A stretch of DNA of 33,709 nucleotides from a virus. The notes under the pieces were generated by a model, which searched no databases, was not told the origin of the DNA, and saw only the letters and a list, made by a program, of their open reading frames with translations. The DNA lies in the IMG/VR virus record IMGVR_UViG_3300048593_000129, positions 1-33,709 of that record; one strand, written 5' to 3'. Numbering within the stretch: the stretch's first letter is position 1; each line of letters begins with the position of its first letter. Position numbers and translations under genes: made by a program. Below, one piece after another: positions 13,618 through 20,864 of the stretch.

Positions 13618-13949
13618 GGCTTTGGTTTTAGTTCAGGGTTAACAGCGTAGAACACTTCGCGGTGAGCCTCACTAAACACGTGCATGAATACAGCTTCATC
13701 AATAGCCCTATATCGCTTGTCGCGCATATCTATTTCAAGGCGTGCTTGCACCTGCATTGAATCGTCGTATTTACGCGTTTCAATTTGCTTGTTGCTGCTA
13801 TAACTTATAACGGTGGTTAATACCTTGTCCGCAGACATGCAGCAGTAAATGTCGCCAAAACTTCCACAGGTGTAGAAGAACGGCAATGAGATTTGGGTTG
13901 TACCATTTACCACTGGGTGGTACGTGTTTACTTCGATAACGTTTGTCAT
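13614..13949 (-). CDS. Hypothetical protein
   Basis: 111 residues of mixed beta-rich appearance (ISLPFFYTCGSFGDIYCCM, VLTTVISYSSN, QVQARLEIDM) and a C-terminal helix (DEAVFMHVFSEAHREVFYAV). No motif recognised. It is the second gene of the early block, so it is expressed at the onset of infection. Confidence 0.6.
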   Translation of the reverse strand: MTNVIEVNTYHPVVNGTTQISLPFFYTCGSFGDIYCCMSADKVLTTVISYSSNKQIETRKYDDSMQVQARLEIDMRDKRYRAIDEAVFMHVFSEAHREVFYAVNPELKPKP

Positions 13950-13970
13950 TGTATTGATTTATTAAATTAT

Positions 13971-14210
13971 TTACTCGAATGGTGAATAGCAGTTAAGACA
14001 TATAGTCGCTGTGCTTTTGTCTTTAGCTATAATCTCAATAGCTTCATCTACAAAGGCATCCCAATAGGCTGCGCGGTCTTCGCCTTCAAGACCTGCATTG
14101 TATTGAATCCATAAAGCAGAGGCAAGTTCTTTAACCTCGGTGTAATAATTGACCTGCCAATCGCAGTGGATGCATGTGTGGTCTTCAGTGTAGAAATCTT
14201 CTTCTGTCAT
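13971..14210 (-). CDS. Small acidic zinc-ribbon protein
   Basis: 79 residues with two CxxC pairs, CIHC near residue 13 and CLNC near residue 72, separated by an acidic helical region (VKELASALWIQYNAGLEGED). Together these could bind one zinc ion. It is the first gene after the early promoter, so it is among the first phage proteins made, a common position for host take-over factors; that role is inference. Confidence 0.6.
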   Translation of the reverse strand: MTEEDFYTEDHTCIHCDWQVNYYTEVKELASALWIQYNAGLEGEDRAAYWDAFVDEAIEIIAKDKSTATICLNCYSPFE

Positions 14211-14234
14211 TGCTTTTGTTTTTGATTACCTTTG
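14203..14234 (+). promoter_or_regulatory. Possible promoter for the late block (TCTG-N20-TACCTTTG)
   Basis: TACCTTTG at 14227-14234 matches the -7 pattern TAnnTTTG. The upstream box is only an approximate match (TCTG, 20 bases away). Transcription would start near 14241. If real, each divergent promoter lies in the other's 5' leader, so the two would interfere with each other. The sigma-like gene follows. Confidence 0.35.
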
Positions 14235-14246
14235 TATTGATGGGGA

Positions 14247-14277
14247 CAAATATAGGCAACTATTTTCAGTATGCAAA
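14247..14277 (-). promoter_or_regulatory. Main early promoter (TTTG-N19-TATATTTG)
   Basis: On the minus strand, TTTG at 14277-14274 is followed after exactly 19 bases by TATATTTG at 14254-14247, a full match to the Bacteroidota promoter pattern. Transcription should start near 14241, about 30 bases before the first early gene. The spacer carries ATAGTTGCCTAT, similar to the palindrome at the replication promoter. Confidence 0.7.
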
Positions 14278-14295
14278 TTATTTCGAAAATATTTT

Positions 14296-14853
14296 TTGGA
14301 TAACTGTATAAATAGCAATATATCAAGGTACTACGATGCATGGCTTGATAAGGCCACAAGGCTTGCTCACGATAAAAACAAGGGAAGTGATCTATTGCAT
14401 GAGGTTCTTGCCAGGTTAATGGATAGGCCCGAACAAGACATTAAGGATATAGTGTGCCGGGGCAAAGTAGAAGCGTACATCAACAGGGCCATTTGGCTAT
14501 CGTGGCACAGCAACCGCTCAGATTACGCAATCAAATACCGCAAGTATTACGATTTGCACGTAGATAAGCACGTAGAAGACACTAAACAGGACGAGACATG
14601 GATAGGTGCGTTCGTAGATGGTGAGTATTTATACAGCGCAATCGGGCGCATGCATGAGTTTGATGCTATCCTGCTTCGTCTATACAGCAAACCTGATTTT
14701 GATTACAAGGAATTAAGCGTAACAACGGGCATACCCTACCCATACCTACGCACGTCAATACATAGGGCACTAAAAAAGATAAGAGAGTATGTTAAACTTC
14801 AACGCGCCATTGCACATTCAGAGAGAGAGGCTAATGATATGCAAAAAATGTAA
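14296..14853 (+). CDS. Sigma-factor-like transcription regulator
   Basis: 185 residues. The C-terminal part (FDAILLRLYSKPDFDYKELSV, then TGIPYPYLRTSIHRALKKIR) matches the helix-turn-helix of sigma-70 region 4, which reads the -33/-35 box. The N-terminal part (KGSDLLHEVLARLM and AYINRAIWLSW) is compatible with region 2. It is the first gene of the late block, as expected for a factor that turns on late transcription. The only usable start is TTG 14296; no ATG, GTG or other TTG keeps both parts, and the upstream ATG at 14271 is in another frame and stops at once. That makes translation start weak or misread. Confidence 0.6.
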   Translation: MDNCINSNISRYYDAWLDKATRLAHDKNKGSDLLHEVLARLMDRPEQDIKDIVCRGKVEAYINRAIWLSWHSNRSDYAIKYRKYYDLHVDKHVEDTKQDETWIGAFVDGEYLYSAIGRMHEFDAILLRLYSKPDFDYKELSVTTGIPYPYLRTSIHRALKKIREYVKLQRAIAHSEREANDMQKM

Positions 14854-15229
14854 GTTTTACCAAGGGTCTTTTGGCACATGCGGCACACCTTTAATCGGTG
14901 GCACGGTTATGCCTGAAGAAAACGAGGTCACATACTACAAGGAAAAGATAAAGCTATGCGGTTGCTTTATGGATGTAAAAACCAAGTTCAGGTTTACATC
15001 ATGCCCGGCACATAAATGGTTTGCTATTGACTGGCAACCGAATGAGATTGCGGCGTTAGATGAATTTATTCAACGCATCCATAAGGCGAATAAGATTGAG
15101 CGTGACGATTTGCAGCTGTTGTACTATTGGTTCAGTAAGATAACCAAGAAGCATGAAAAGCCGAGCGCGTGTGCTACCTGCATCCGCGATTTAATAAATG
15201 AATTCAGAAGACAATTAGGTAAAGTGTAA
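14834..15229 (+). CDS. Cysteine-rich zinc-binding-type phage protein
   Basis: 131 residues from ATG 14834; the earlier ATG at 14789 only reads backward over the sigma-like gene. The N-terminal half has CKKC, GTCGTP, LCGCFM and SCPAHKW, a set of Cys residues fit for one or two zinc sites. I recognise this arrangement from hypothetical proteins of Bacteroidota phages. The second half is helical, with a further CATC near the C-terminus. Purine-rich GAGAGAGAGG precedes the start. Its place after the sigma-like gene and before the putative small terminase suggests regulation or packaging, but function is unknown. Confidence 0.65.
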   Translation: MICKKCKFYQGSFGTCGTPLIGGTVMPEENEVTYYKEKIKLCGCFMDVKTKFRFTSCPAHKWFAIDWQPNEIAALDEFIQRIHKANKIERDDLQLLYYWFSKITKKHEKPSACATCIRDLINEFRRQLGKV

Positions 15230-15257
15230 AACAAATAACAATATTTTATCGAAATAA

Positions 15258-15542
15258 ATGGAAAAGACACGCAACGAGAAAGGCCACTTGCTACCGGGAC
15301 ATGGTGGTCTAAAACCAAAAGGGGCGGTGAGTGAAAAGACTAAGATGTGGAATGAGTTGGGCGAATGGTTCGTGCAGGAAGGTGCAGCCAAATGCATGCG
15401 CATTATGAATGACATGGAGGATGAGGAATACATCAAACATTACACGGCGCTGCTTGAATACTTCAAACCAAAACAAGCCCGCATAACGCACAGCGGAGAT
15501 GAGAAAGCACCCGTAATTATTCAGGTGCATTCGGACTTGTAA
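15258..15542 (+). CDS. Putative terminase small subunit (DUF5681-like)
   Basis: 94 residues. The start (NEKGHLLPGHGGLKPKGAVS) is a disordered, Gly/Lys/Pro-rich tail like that of DUF5681-type or small-terminase N-termini. It is followed by helices (MWNELGEWFVQEGAAKCMRI) and the motif YTALLEYFKPKQAR, which matches the Y-x-x-L-L-E-Y-x-x-P-K pattern in that family. It would recognise phage DNA for packaging and activate the large subunit. It lies far from the large-subunit gene and on the other strand, which lowers confidence. Alternative: an unrelated DNA-binding protein. Confidence 0.45.
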   Translation: MEKTRNEKGHLLPGHGGLKPKGAVSEKTKMWNELGEWFVQEGAAKCMRIMNDMEDEEYIKHYTALLEYFKPKQARITHSGDEKAPVIIQVHSDL

Positions 15543-15576
15543 CAAAAAGGAATCAAAAACTACAATAAGACGGAAC

Positions 15577-16179
15577 ATGAAACTAAAGTTCAGCATAGCA
15601 GCCAACGCTAAGGCGGTAACACTTGCCAAGTACATCGACTACCAAAACGCAGTCGATAAGTTAGAGCGCGTGCGGGTTATTACAGGCAAGAGTATGGATA
15701 ACGTGCGCTTGCTACAATCACAAGTCATTGACGAAATCATCATTCGTTTTGAAGCTGCAATCAAGTTAGGAAGCAACGACTTTGAACGGAAGGTGCGAAT
15801 AGGTGCAATTGAGTTAGGGTTCATTCCCAACCTTAACGAACTAACCTTTGGTGAATACATCGACTTGGATACGCATTGCACGGGCATATACAAGGACGGC
15901 AAGATAAACGGAGCAGCAGCACACAAGATGATGTGCATACTATACCGCCCCATCAAAGCTAAGTTTGGCAAGTATTACGATATAGAGCCATACAACCCTA
16001 ACGCCAAACGGAAGTATGAGGATGAAGTATTGCAGCTAACGCTTGACCATGTACTCAATGTGCTGCTTTTTTTTTCGACTTTAGAAATAGAACTATACAA
16101 CAGTTCCCTAGAATATTTGGCCAAGGAGATAACGGAGATAGTGAAGGAGATGACGCAGGAACAACCCCTGACGGCTTAG
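15577..16179 (+). CDS. Tail assembly chaperone, short form
   Basis: 200 residues if translation stays in frame. The pattern LTFGEYIDLDTHC followed by AHKMMCILYRPI is typical of tail assembly chaperones of Bacteroidota phages, which bind the tape measure while the tail tube grows. The frame runs over a nine-T tract at 16067-16075, and a second open frame after it encodes a chaperone-like C-terminus. As in lambda gpG, this would be the abundant unshifted product. The start has no good alternative. The tape measure gene lies 8 kb downstream rather than next door. Confidence 0.7.
   Translation: MKLKFSIAANAKAVTLAKYIDYQNAVDKLERVRVITGKSMDNVRLLQSQVIDEIIIRFEAAIKLGSNDFERKVRIGAIELGFIPNLNELTFGEYIDLDTHCTGIYKDGKINGAAAHKMMCILYRPIKAKFGKYYDIEPYNPNAKRKYEDEVLQLTLDHVLNVLLFFSTLEIELYNSSLEYLAKEITEIVKEMTQEQPLTA
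16067..16075 (+). other. Slippery T9 tract for -1 frameshifting
   Basis: Nine T residues read as CTT TTT TTT TCG in the zero frame. T TTT TTT at 16068-16074 fits the X-XXY-YYZ slippery pattern. A -1 slip continues as TTC GAC TTT into an open frame to 16343. No strong downstream pseudoknot was seen by eye. Confidence 0.6.
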
Positions 16180-16343
16180 CCGCATACGGGTGGTTTCATA
16201 TCATTGAATCACTAGCGGAACGTGATATAACAAAGTTTGACGCGGTAACAGAGCGTGGTGTATATGAGGTCTTTACACACCTTACATATTTAGCCGACTA
16301 TGTGTACACGCAAAAAATTGAAATGAGAAAAAGACAACGCTAA
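16074..16343 (+). CDS. Tail assembly chaperone, frameshift extension (G-T type)
   Basis: After a -1 slip on the T tract, 89 further residues are read, for a fused product of about 255. The extension has a Gly/Asp-rich linker (GQGDNGDSEGDD) then a compact domain: YGWFHIIESLAERDITKF, TERGVYEVFTHLTYLADYV and a basic end. I know the Y-G-W-x-x-I/L-x-x-L-A-x-x-D-I-x-K pattern as the normal C-terminus of these chaperones. The stop overlaps the next start as TAATG. There is no initiation codon giving a sensible separate gene. A homopolymer length error in the assembly is the main alternative. Confidence 0.65.
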   Translation, partial: FDFRNRTIQQFPRIFGQGDNGDSEGDDAGTTPDGLAAYGWFHIIESLAERDITKFDAVTERGVYEVFTHLTYLADYVYTQKIEMRKRQR

Positions 16344-18790
16344 TGAGTAGTTACAATTATAGCTATAACGTTCTTATCAATCGCCTTGAGGCATTTGCAG
16401 CCGGGCACTTTTTGATTAGACGCTTCACGCATGGTCAAATCGATATGAGCGACCAACTTCAGGACGATCAATATCCATTCATGCACGTTACGCCTGATAC
16501 CATTGAGCCTGTGCAAGGTGCAATGAACTTTGGTTTTCATATCATGTTTGCCGACATACCACGCGACAAAGAATACAAGGCAGAATATCAGCGTGAAGTG
16601 ATTAGCGATTGCATCCGATTGGGGCAAGACTTGATTGCCGAGGTCAAGAACGGTCTTGAGTTATTTGGGTTCGATGTTCAGTTGCTTGAAACGCCCACCT
16701 TCGAGCCTTTCATGGAGGAACAAAAGAACACGGTTACGGGTGTTGCGTTTACGTTGAAGCTTTCAGTACCTTGGGACTGGAGTGCTTGCGACATTCCTGC
16801 GATATGGTCTGTTGGTGGTGCAGGTGGTAGCGGCGGGACAGGGACCGGTTACGGCATCGAGCTTCAGACGAATGGTGTTGACAATGTTGTTCAGACTAAA
16901 CTTAACTTAGTTGAAGGAACGAACATTACAATTACTGACTTAGGCAATGGCTCGGTTACGATAGACTCAGCAGGCGGTGGTACTAGCGATTTTGTAAGTA
17001 CCGAGTTTAATGTCAATCACACCACAGCAACAGGCAACCAATATGTCATTGGTGACCGCGTGTGGTACAATGGCAACGTATACCAATGCATTGCAAACAA
17101 CGACGCGCTGCTACCTACAAACACTTTGTATTGGCAACTTGTAGGTGTTGGTTACAGGTTGCGTCAAACGCCTGTGGATTGGAACGCAACAAGTGGCGAC
17201 TTTCAAATATTGAATAAACCCACCATTCCTGCGGCACAGGTTAATTCAGATTGGAACGCAGTGAGCGGGGTTGCTCAGATTCTTAATAAGCCAACCATAC
17301 CTACAACGCTTGACAGCTTAACAGATGTAAATGCACCTACACCATCCAACGGACAGGTGCTATCATACAACGGAACGGAATGGGTTAATACTACACCTGC
17401 AACAGGTGGCACGGTTACATCGGTTGGACTTTCAATGCCCGCTCCGGCAAACCCTGCATTCAGTGTAGCAGGTTCGCCCGTTACAACATCAGGCACACTT
17501 GCTGTTTCAGCAAATGGTACAGTAGATCAATACATAGATGGCACAGGCGCACTCCGCACATTGCCTTCAACAGGTGGTGGTGGTGGTCAAATATTCTACT
17601 TCAATGGTAACACTTCGCAAGGTACAATTGCAGGTAATCCATACTTTCAGTTAGGCACGGCAGCAGGTACGGGAGCGGCAGCAAACTTTACACGTGCAAC
17701 AACGGGTGTAATTGCTCGATTCATTACTAATGTAGGCAGTCCTAACCATCTTATCATTCCTTCAGGTGTATGGACTATCGATGTGTACCTAAATGAAACA
17801 GGTGGCGGTTCAAACAACGCAGAGATACTAGCCAAGCTATATACATACAACGGCACAAGCTTCACACTTATTGGTACTTCGCCCGTTGAGCAAATAACCA
17901 ACGGCAACGTTATAGACTTGTACACGTTTGGGATTTCAGTACCTAATACGGTCACGGCTGCAACCGACCGCGTTCATATTGAATTTGATATTCAGAACAC
18001 GAATGGTAAAACCGTCACACTTTACACAGAATCAAGCCGAATAGGTGAAGTGCATAGTACCTATGCAATCGGAATTAGTTCTTTGAATGGCTTAACTGAA
18101 AGCACACAAAACTTTGCAGTAGGCACAGCAGGTAGCGACTTTGCAATAAGTAGCACAGGAAGCACGCACACGTTTAATCTGCCTACTGCAAGTGCTGCAA
18201 ATCGAGGTGCATTAAGTAGCGCTGATTGGTCAACGTTTAATGGCAAACAAGACAGCATCGGGCTAACTACGGTTGGAACTAACCTAGCAACGCTACCCAA
18301 TCCAAGTGCTGTGCGTTTCTTGCGCATTAATAATGACAACACGGTAACCGCCCGCACGGCAGCTGAAATGGTGAGCGATTTAGGAATCACATCCAGTTCA
18401 ACATCCATTCTGTATCAATTCGCAAATGGTGATACGTTGGCTGCAGGTGCTACTCGATTCGGTGCTTTGTTTGGTGGCTCGGCTAACCATAACGCATCGG
18501 ACAACGTGCGTAGAACCCCAATGATAACGAACGGCACGCTCACTCGTTTGTATGTAATGACAAGCACAGCGCAACCCGCCACAGGTTCACTTGTTTGCAC
18601 GGTGCGAAAAAATAGTGTTGACCAAGCATTGACCATAACTATTGCGGCAGGTTCGGCAGCGGGTGTGTTTAGTGATTTGGTTAACTCAGTAAGCGTTGTA
18701 GTTGGTGACCAGATGGGTATGAAGTTCGTAAACAACGCAACAGGAACAAGCGCAGGTATATTAAACAACCAAGTATTATTAACGATATGA
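16343..18790 (+). CDS. Tail-terminator-like domain fused to a fibre/adhesin
   Basis: 815 residues. The first 150 or so (INRLEAFAAGHFLIRRF, PFMHVTPDTIEPV, FGFHIMFADIPRD, FEPFMEEQKNTVTG) match the pattern of tail-completion or terminator proteins in Bacteroidota phages. A glycine-rich linker follows (about 155-165), then fibre-like material: LVEGTNITITDLGNG, a carbohydrate-binding-module-like segment near 233-268 (GDRVWYNGNVYQC, NTLYWQLVG), two 18-residue repeats (DWNA..G...ILNKPTIP) at 279-296 and 303-320, and beta-rich C-terminal domains. The fusion would attach fibres at the terminator ring, perhaps at the neck. Codon use is uniform across the junction, and no internal stop or start separates the parts. 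Confidence 0.65.
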   Translation: MSSYNYSYNVLINRLEAFAAGHFLIRRFTHGQIDMSDQLQDDQYPFMHVTPDTIEPVQGAMNFGFHIMFADIPRDKEYKAEYQREVISDCIRLGQDLIAEVKNGLELFGFDVQLLETPTFEPFMEEQKNTVTGVAFTLKLSVPWDWSACDIPAIWSVGGAGGSGGTGTGYGIELQTNGVDNVVQTKLNLVEGTNITITDLGNGSVTIDSAGGGTSDFVSTEFNVNHTTATGNQYVIGDRVWYNGNVYQCIANNDALLPTNTLYWQLVGVGYRLRQTPVDWNATSGDFQILNKPTIPAAQVNSDWNAVSGVAQILNKPTIPTTLDSLTDVNAPTPSNGQVLSYNGTEWVNTTPATGGTVTSVGLSMPAPANPAFSVAGSPVTTSGTLAVSANGTVDQYIDGTGALRTLPSTGGGGGQIFYFNGNTSQGTIAGNPYFQLGTAAGTGAAANFTRATTGVIARFITNVGSPNHLIIPSGVWTIDVYLNETGGGSNNAEILAKLYTYNGTSFTLIGTSPVEQITNGNVIDLYTFGISVPNTVTAATDRVHIEFDIQNTNGKTVTLYTESSRIGEVHSTYAIGISSLNGLTESTQNFAVGTAGSDFAISSTGSTHTFNLPTASAANRGALSSADWSTFNGKQDSIGLTTVGTNLATLPNPSAVRFLRINNDNTVTARTAAEMVSDLGITSSSTSILYQFANGDTLAAGATRFGALFGGSANHNASDNVRRTPMITNGTLTRLYVMTSTAQPATGSLVCTVRKNSVDQALTITIAAGSAAGVFSDLVNSVSVVVGDQMGMKFVNNATGTSAGILNNQVLLTI
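17177..17302 (+). repeat. Two fibre repeats (DWNA..G..QILNKPTIP)
   Basis: Two 54-base units at 17177-17230 and 17249-17302 encode nearly identical 18-residue segments, each starting DWNA and ending LNKPTIP, separated by six residues. Units with this ending are common in phage tail fibres and likely form short triple-beta or linker elements. Confidence 0.7.
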
Positions 18791-19050
18791 CATACACTTT
18801 TGATGGGCAAAATTTTGTGGTGGATAACAACGGTAGCGTTGTGATATTCAAGTGCGGTGCTGACAATGTCGAGCCAATTGAAAATGAAGATGGCTCATTG
18901 ACATGGCCCACCGTAAACGATGCTGCGCAGGCTAATCGTAACCGAGTAAGCGAGGCACTAATTGACCCAATCAAGGCAACAAGATTTGCTCAACTATTAA
19001 TTGCAAATGCATCAACAGCATACACCATCTTCTTGACTGAGATACCATGA
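18787..19050 (+). CDS. Hypothetical virion-region protein
   Basis: 87 residues, coupled to the fibre gene by an ATGA overlap. The first half is beta-like (YTFDGQNFVVDNNGSVVIFK), the second helical (AAQANRNRVSEALIDPIKAT). It could be a small fibre chaperone or an attachment protein, but I recognise no family. It ends in ATGA overlap with the neck protein. Confidence 0.55.
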   Translation: MTYTFDGQNFVVDNNGSVVIFKCGADNVEPIENEDGSLTWPTVNDAAQANRNRVSEALIDPIKATRFAQLLIANASTAYTIFLTEIP

Positions 19051-19577
19051 GCGATGCGTTTGAAGACATATTAAACGAGTACGCGGTTGCTGTTATAGAA
19101 CGGGCGCAATCTAACCTACGCATTAAACGTAGGGTGCGCGGCAAGACGGTTAATCGTGTTGCATCGGGCAATTTGTCAAAGTCACTTTACTACAATTTAA
19201 AGTTCCGATACAACAAGCCAACGCTCGATTTTACCGTGAGCAATGATGCAGCGGGTAAGTATGCCGATGTTATTGAGTATGGACGCAAACCTTATCCGGG
19301 TCAACCCAACAAACGCCCACCTGTAAAGGCGATTGAAGACTGGATAAAATTGAAACCATTGAAGCTTCGCAATAATCAAGGGCAATTCATAAAGGCTACA
19401 AAAGAAAGCATTCAAGCGGCAGCATTGCGCATTGCAATTAACATTGGTGAGCGAGGCATTGAAGGAATCAATTACTATCAAGATGCAATCAATGATACTT
19501 GGGAGGAATACAAAGACAAGTTGATGGATGGATATGTAAAAGGAATTGAACAAAGATTACTACTAAATAAAAGATAA
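19047..19577 (+). CDS. Neck/tail-completion protein (HK97 gp10-like)
   Basis: 176 residues. The pattern GNLSKSLYYNLKF, YADVIEYGRKPYPGQPNKRPP and AIEDWIKLK, followed by ALRIAINIGERGI, matches HK97-gp10-like tail-completion proteins, in which a conserved Y-A-x-x-I-E-x-G-R-K-P loop precedes a helix. These sit at the head-tail interface. The call is consistent with the terminator-like domain encoded just upstream. It overlaps the distal tail gene by one base. Confidence 0.7.
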   Translation: MSDAFEDILNEYAVAVIERAQSNLRIKRRVRGKTVNRVASGNLSKSLYYNLKFRYNKPTLDFTVSNDAAGKYADVIEYGRKPYPGQPNKRPPVKAIEDWIKLKPLKLRNNQGQFIKATKESIQAAALRIAINIGERGIEGINYYQDAINDTWEEYKDKLMDGYVKGIEQRLLLNKR

Positions 19578-20863
19578 TGGCAATAAGTTTAATAAGTCAA
19601 CCATTTGACTGGATGGTCAGAGGCCAAAAGCTAATGATTGTTGCAACGAGTACTGAAACATCAAACCCCGGTTTTAGATATGGTGTTGACGTTACAATAG
19701 GAGCAAAAGTATATAGCTTCTATGTATCGGCTGCTCCAGATGGTGGGCTGTATTTTGATATTCAACCTTTAGTAGATGATATCAGAAATTATGATCCGCT
19801 AAACTGGCACTTTGAAACGGATGATACTCAACAAGATTTTAGTTTTAAACTAGTCGATTGTGTTTTAACTGAATGGTGGACGGTAGATGGCGTATTTACA
19901 CTTAACGAAGGGAGTGAGTTTACGCTAGATGAAAAGATAGCTATAAACGGATACTACCAAGTTCTAGACGGTATGCGGCCAAATCCGATGACAGGTAACC
20001 AAAATGTAAAATACAGTCTAACAAACAACACTAGCTATGCGATGTCTGATAGGAAAACGGATACCCACAACTGGAAACTAGCACAAAGTTGGGGAGTGTC
20101 ACCTGCGTTTGCTAATCTTAATGTTTGGATTCCTGTATTTGAAAGTGATTATGGCTTGTTATCCATACCCGGAAACAATACATACCTAACTAACAACGCG
20201 GCCACATCCTTAGGTATTACAATGCGCGACAGTTCAGGAGCGGCTACTCCCCACACCATTCCTTTAAATGGATACCGTATTGAAGCGTTACCCGTTTATC
20301 CGGCTAATTTAAATGCTTGGGCGGGACTACCAGTACGTCCATCTTTGTTTCCTGATTGGCGTTACTATCAAGTGCGTATAACTTCAGGCGCATCAACATC
20401 AATATTTTATAACTTTTACAACGCTGGAGTATATGGTCAAGTAGATTGCAGGTACGAGCGCATACGTCTTGGATGGGTAAACAGTCGCGGAGGTTGGGAC
20501 TATTTTAACTTTATAAAAAAGTCGGAAAAAACAAACGAAATAGACCGCAAAAAATACCGCAAGGTTTTGTACAATGGTGAGCCTACCATTTTTGAAGCTA
20601 ATGATAGAGGCTTAGTAGAACGTCGTAACATAGTAGAACAAGTGTTAACTATAAATAGTGACTTTATACAACAAGGAGAATTCACATTGTTGCGTTCATT
20701 GCTAGTGAGTAACCAAGTGGTTTGGTTGACTTCTAGAAACGGCAGCCTTATTAGTGTACCCGTTAACGTAGATGATAGTTCATATGTAGAAAAGAACACT
20801 AGTGATGGTAAGCTTTATAATGTATCGCTTAAAATAAGAATGGCAAACGAATACTGGACATAA
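19577..20863 (+). CDS. Distal tail (baseplate-like) protein
   Basis: 428 residues, beta-rich. The stretch RIRLGWVNSRGGWDYFNFIK near residues 296-315 is characteristic of tail tip proteins in Bacteroidota phages, which follow the pattern I-R-x-x-W-x-N-R-x-G-G-x-D-x-F-x-F. The C-terminal part (QGEFTLLRSLLVSNQVVWL, VNVDDSSYVEK) fits a strand-rich domain. It likely forms the ring that joins the tail tube to the hub encoded next. DNA at about 19.6-20.2 kb looks more AT-rich than flanking genes. Confidence 0.65.
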   Translation: MAISLISQPFDWMVRGQKLMIVATSTETSNPGFRYGVDVTIGAKVYSFYVSAAPDGGLYFDIQPLVDDIRNYDPLNWHFETDDTQQDFSFKLVDCVLTEWWTVDGVFTLNEGSEFTLDEKIAINGYYQVLDGMRPNPMTGNQNVKYSLTNNTSYAMSDRKTDTHNWKLAQSWGVSPAFANLNVWIPVFESDYGLLSIPGNNTYLTNNAATSLGITMRDSSGAATPHTIPLNGYRIEALPVYPANLNAWAGLPVRPSLFPDWRYYQVRITSGASTSIFYNFYNAGVYGQVDCRYERIRLGWVNSRGGWDYFNFIKKSEKTNEIDRKKYRKVLYNGEPTIFEANDRGLVERRNIVEQVLTINSDFIQQGEFTLLRSLLVSNQVVWLTSRNGSLISVPVNVDDSSYVEKNTSDGKLYNVSLKIRMANEYWT

Positions 20864-20864
20864 C

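Noticed and set aside
17275-18810. Minus-strand frames opposite the fibre gene (rich in Val, Pro and Ser)
   Set aside because: Composition mirrors the repetitive Thr/Gly/Asn codons of the fibre gene on the other strand.
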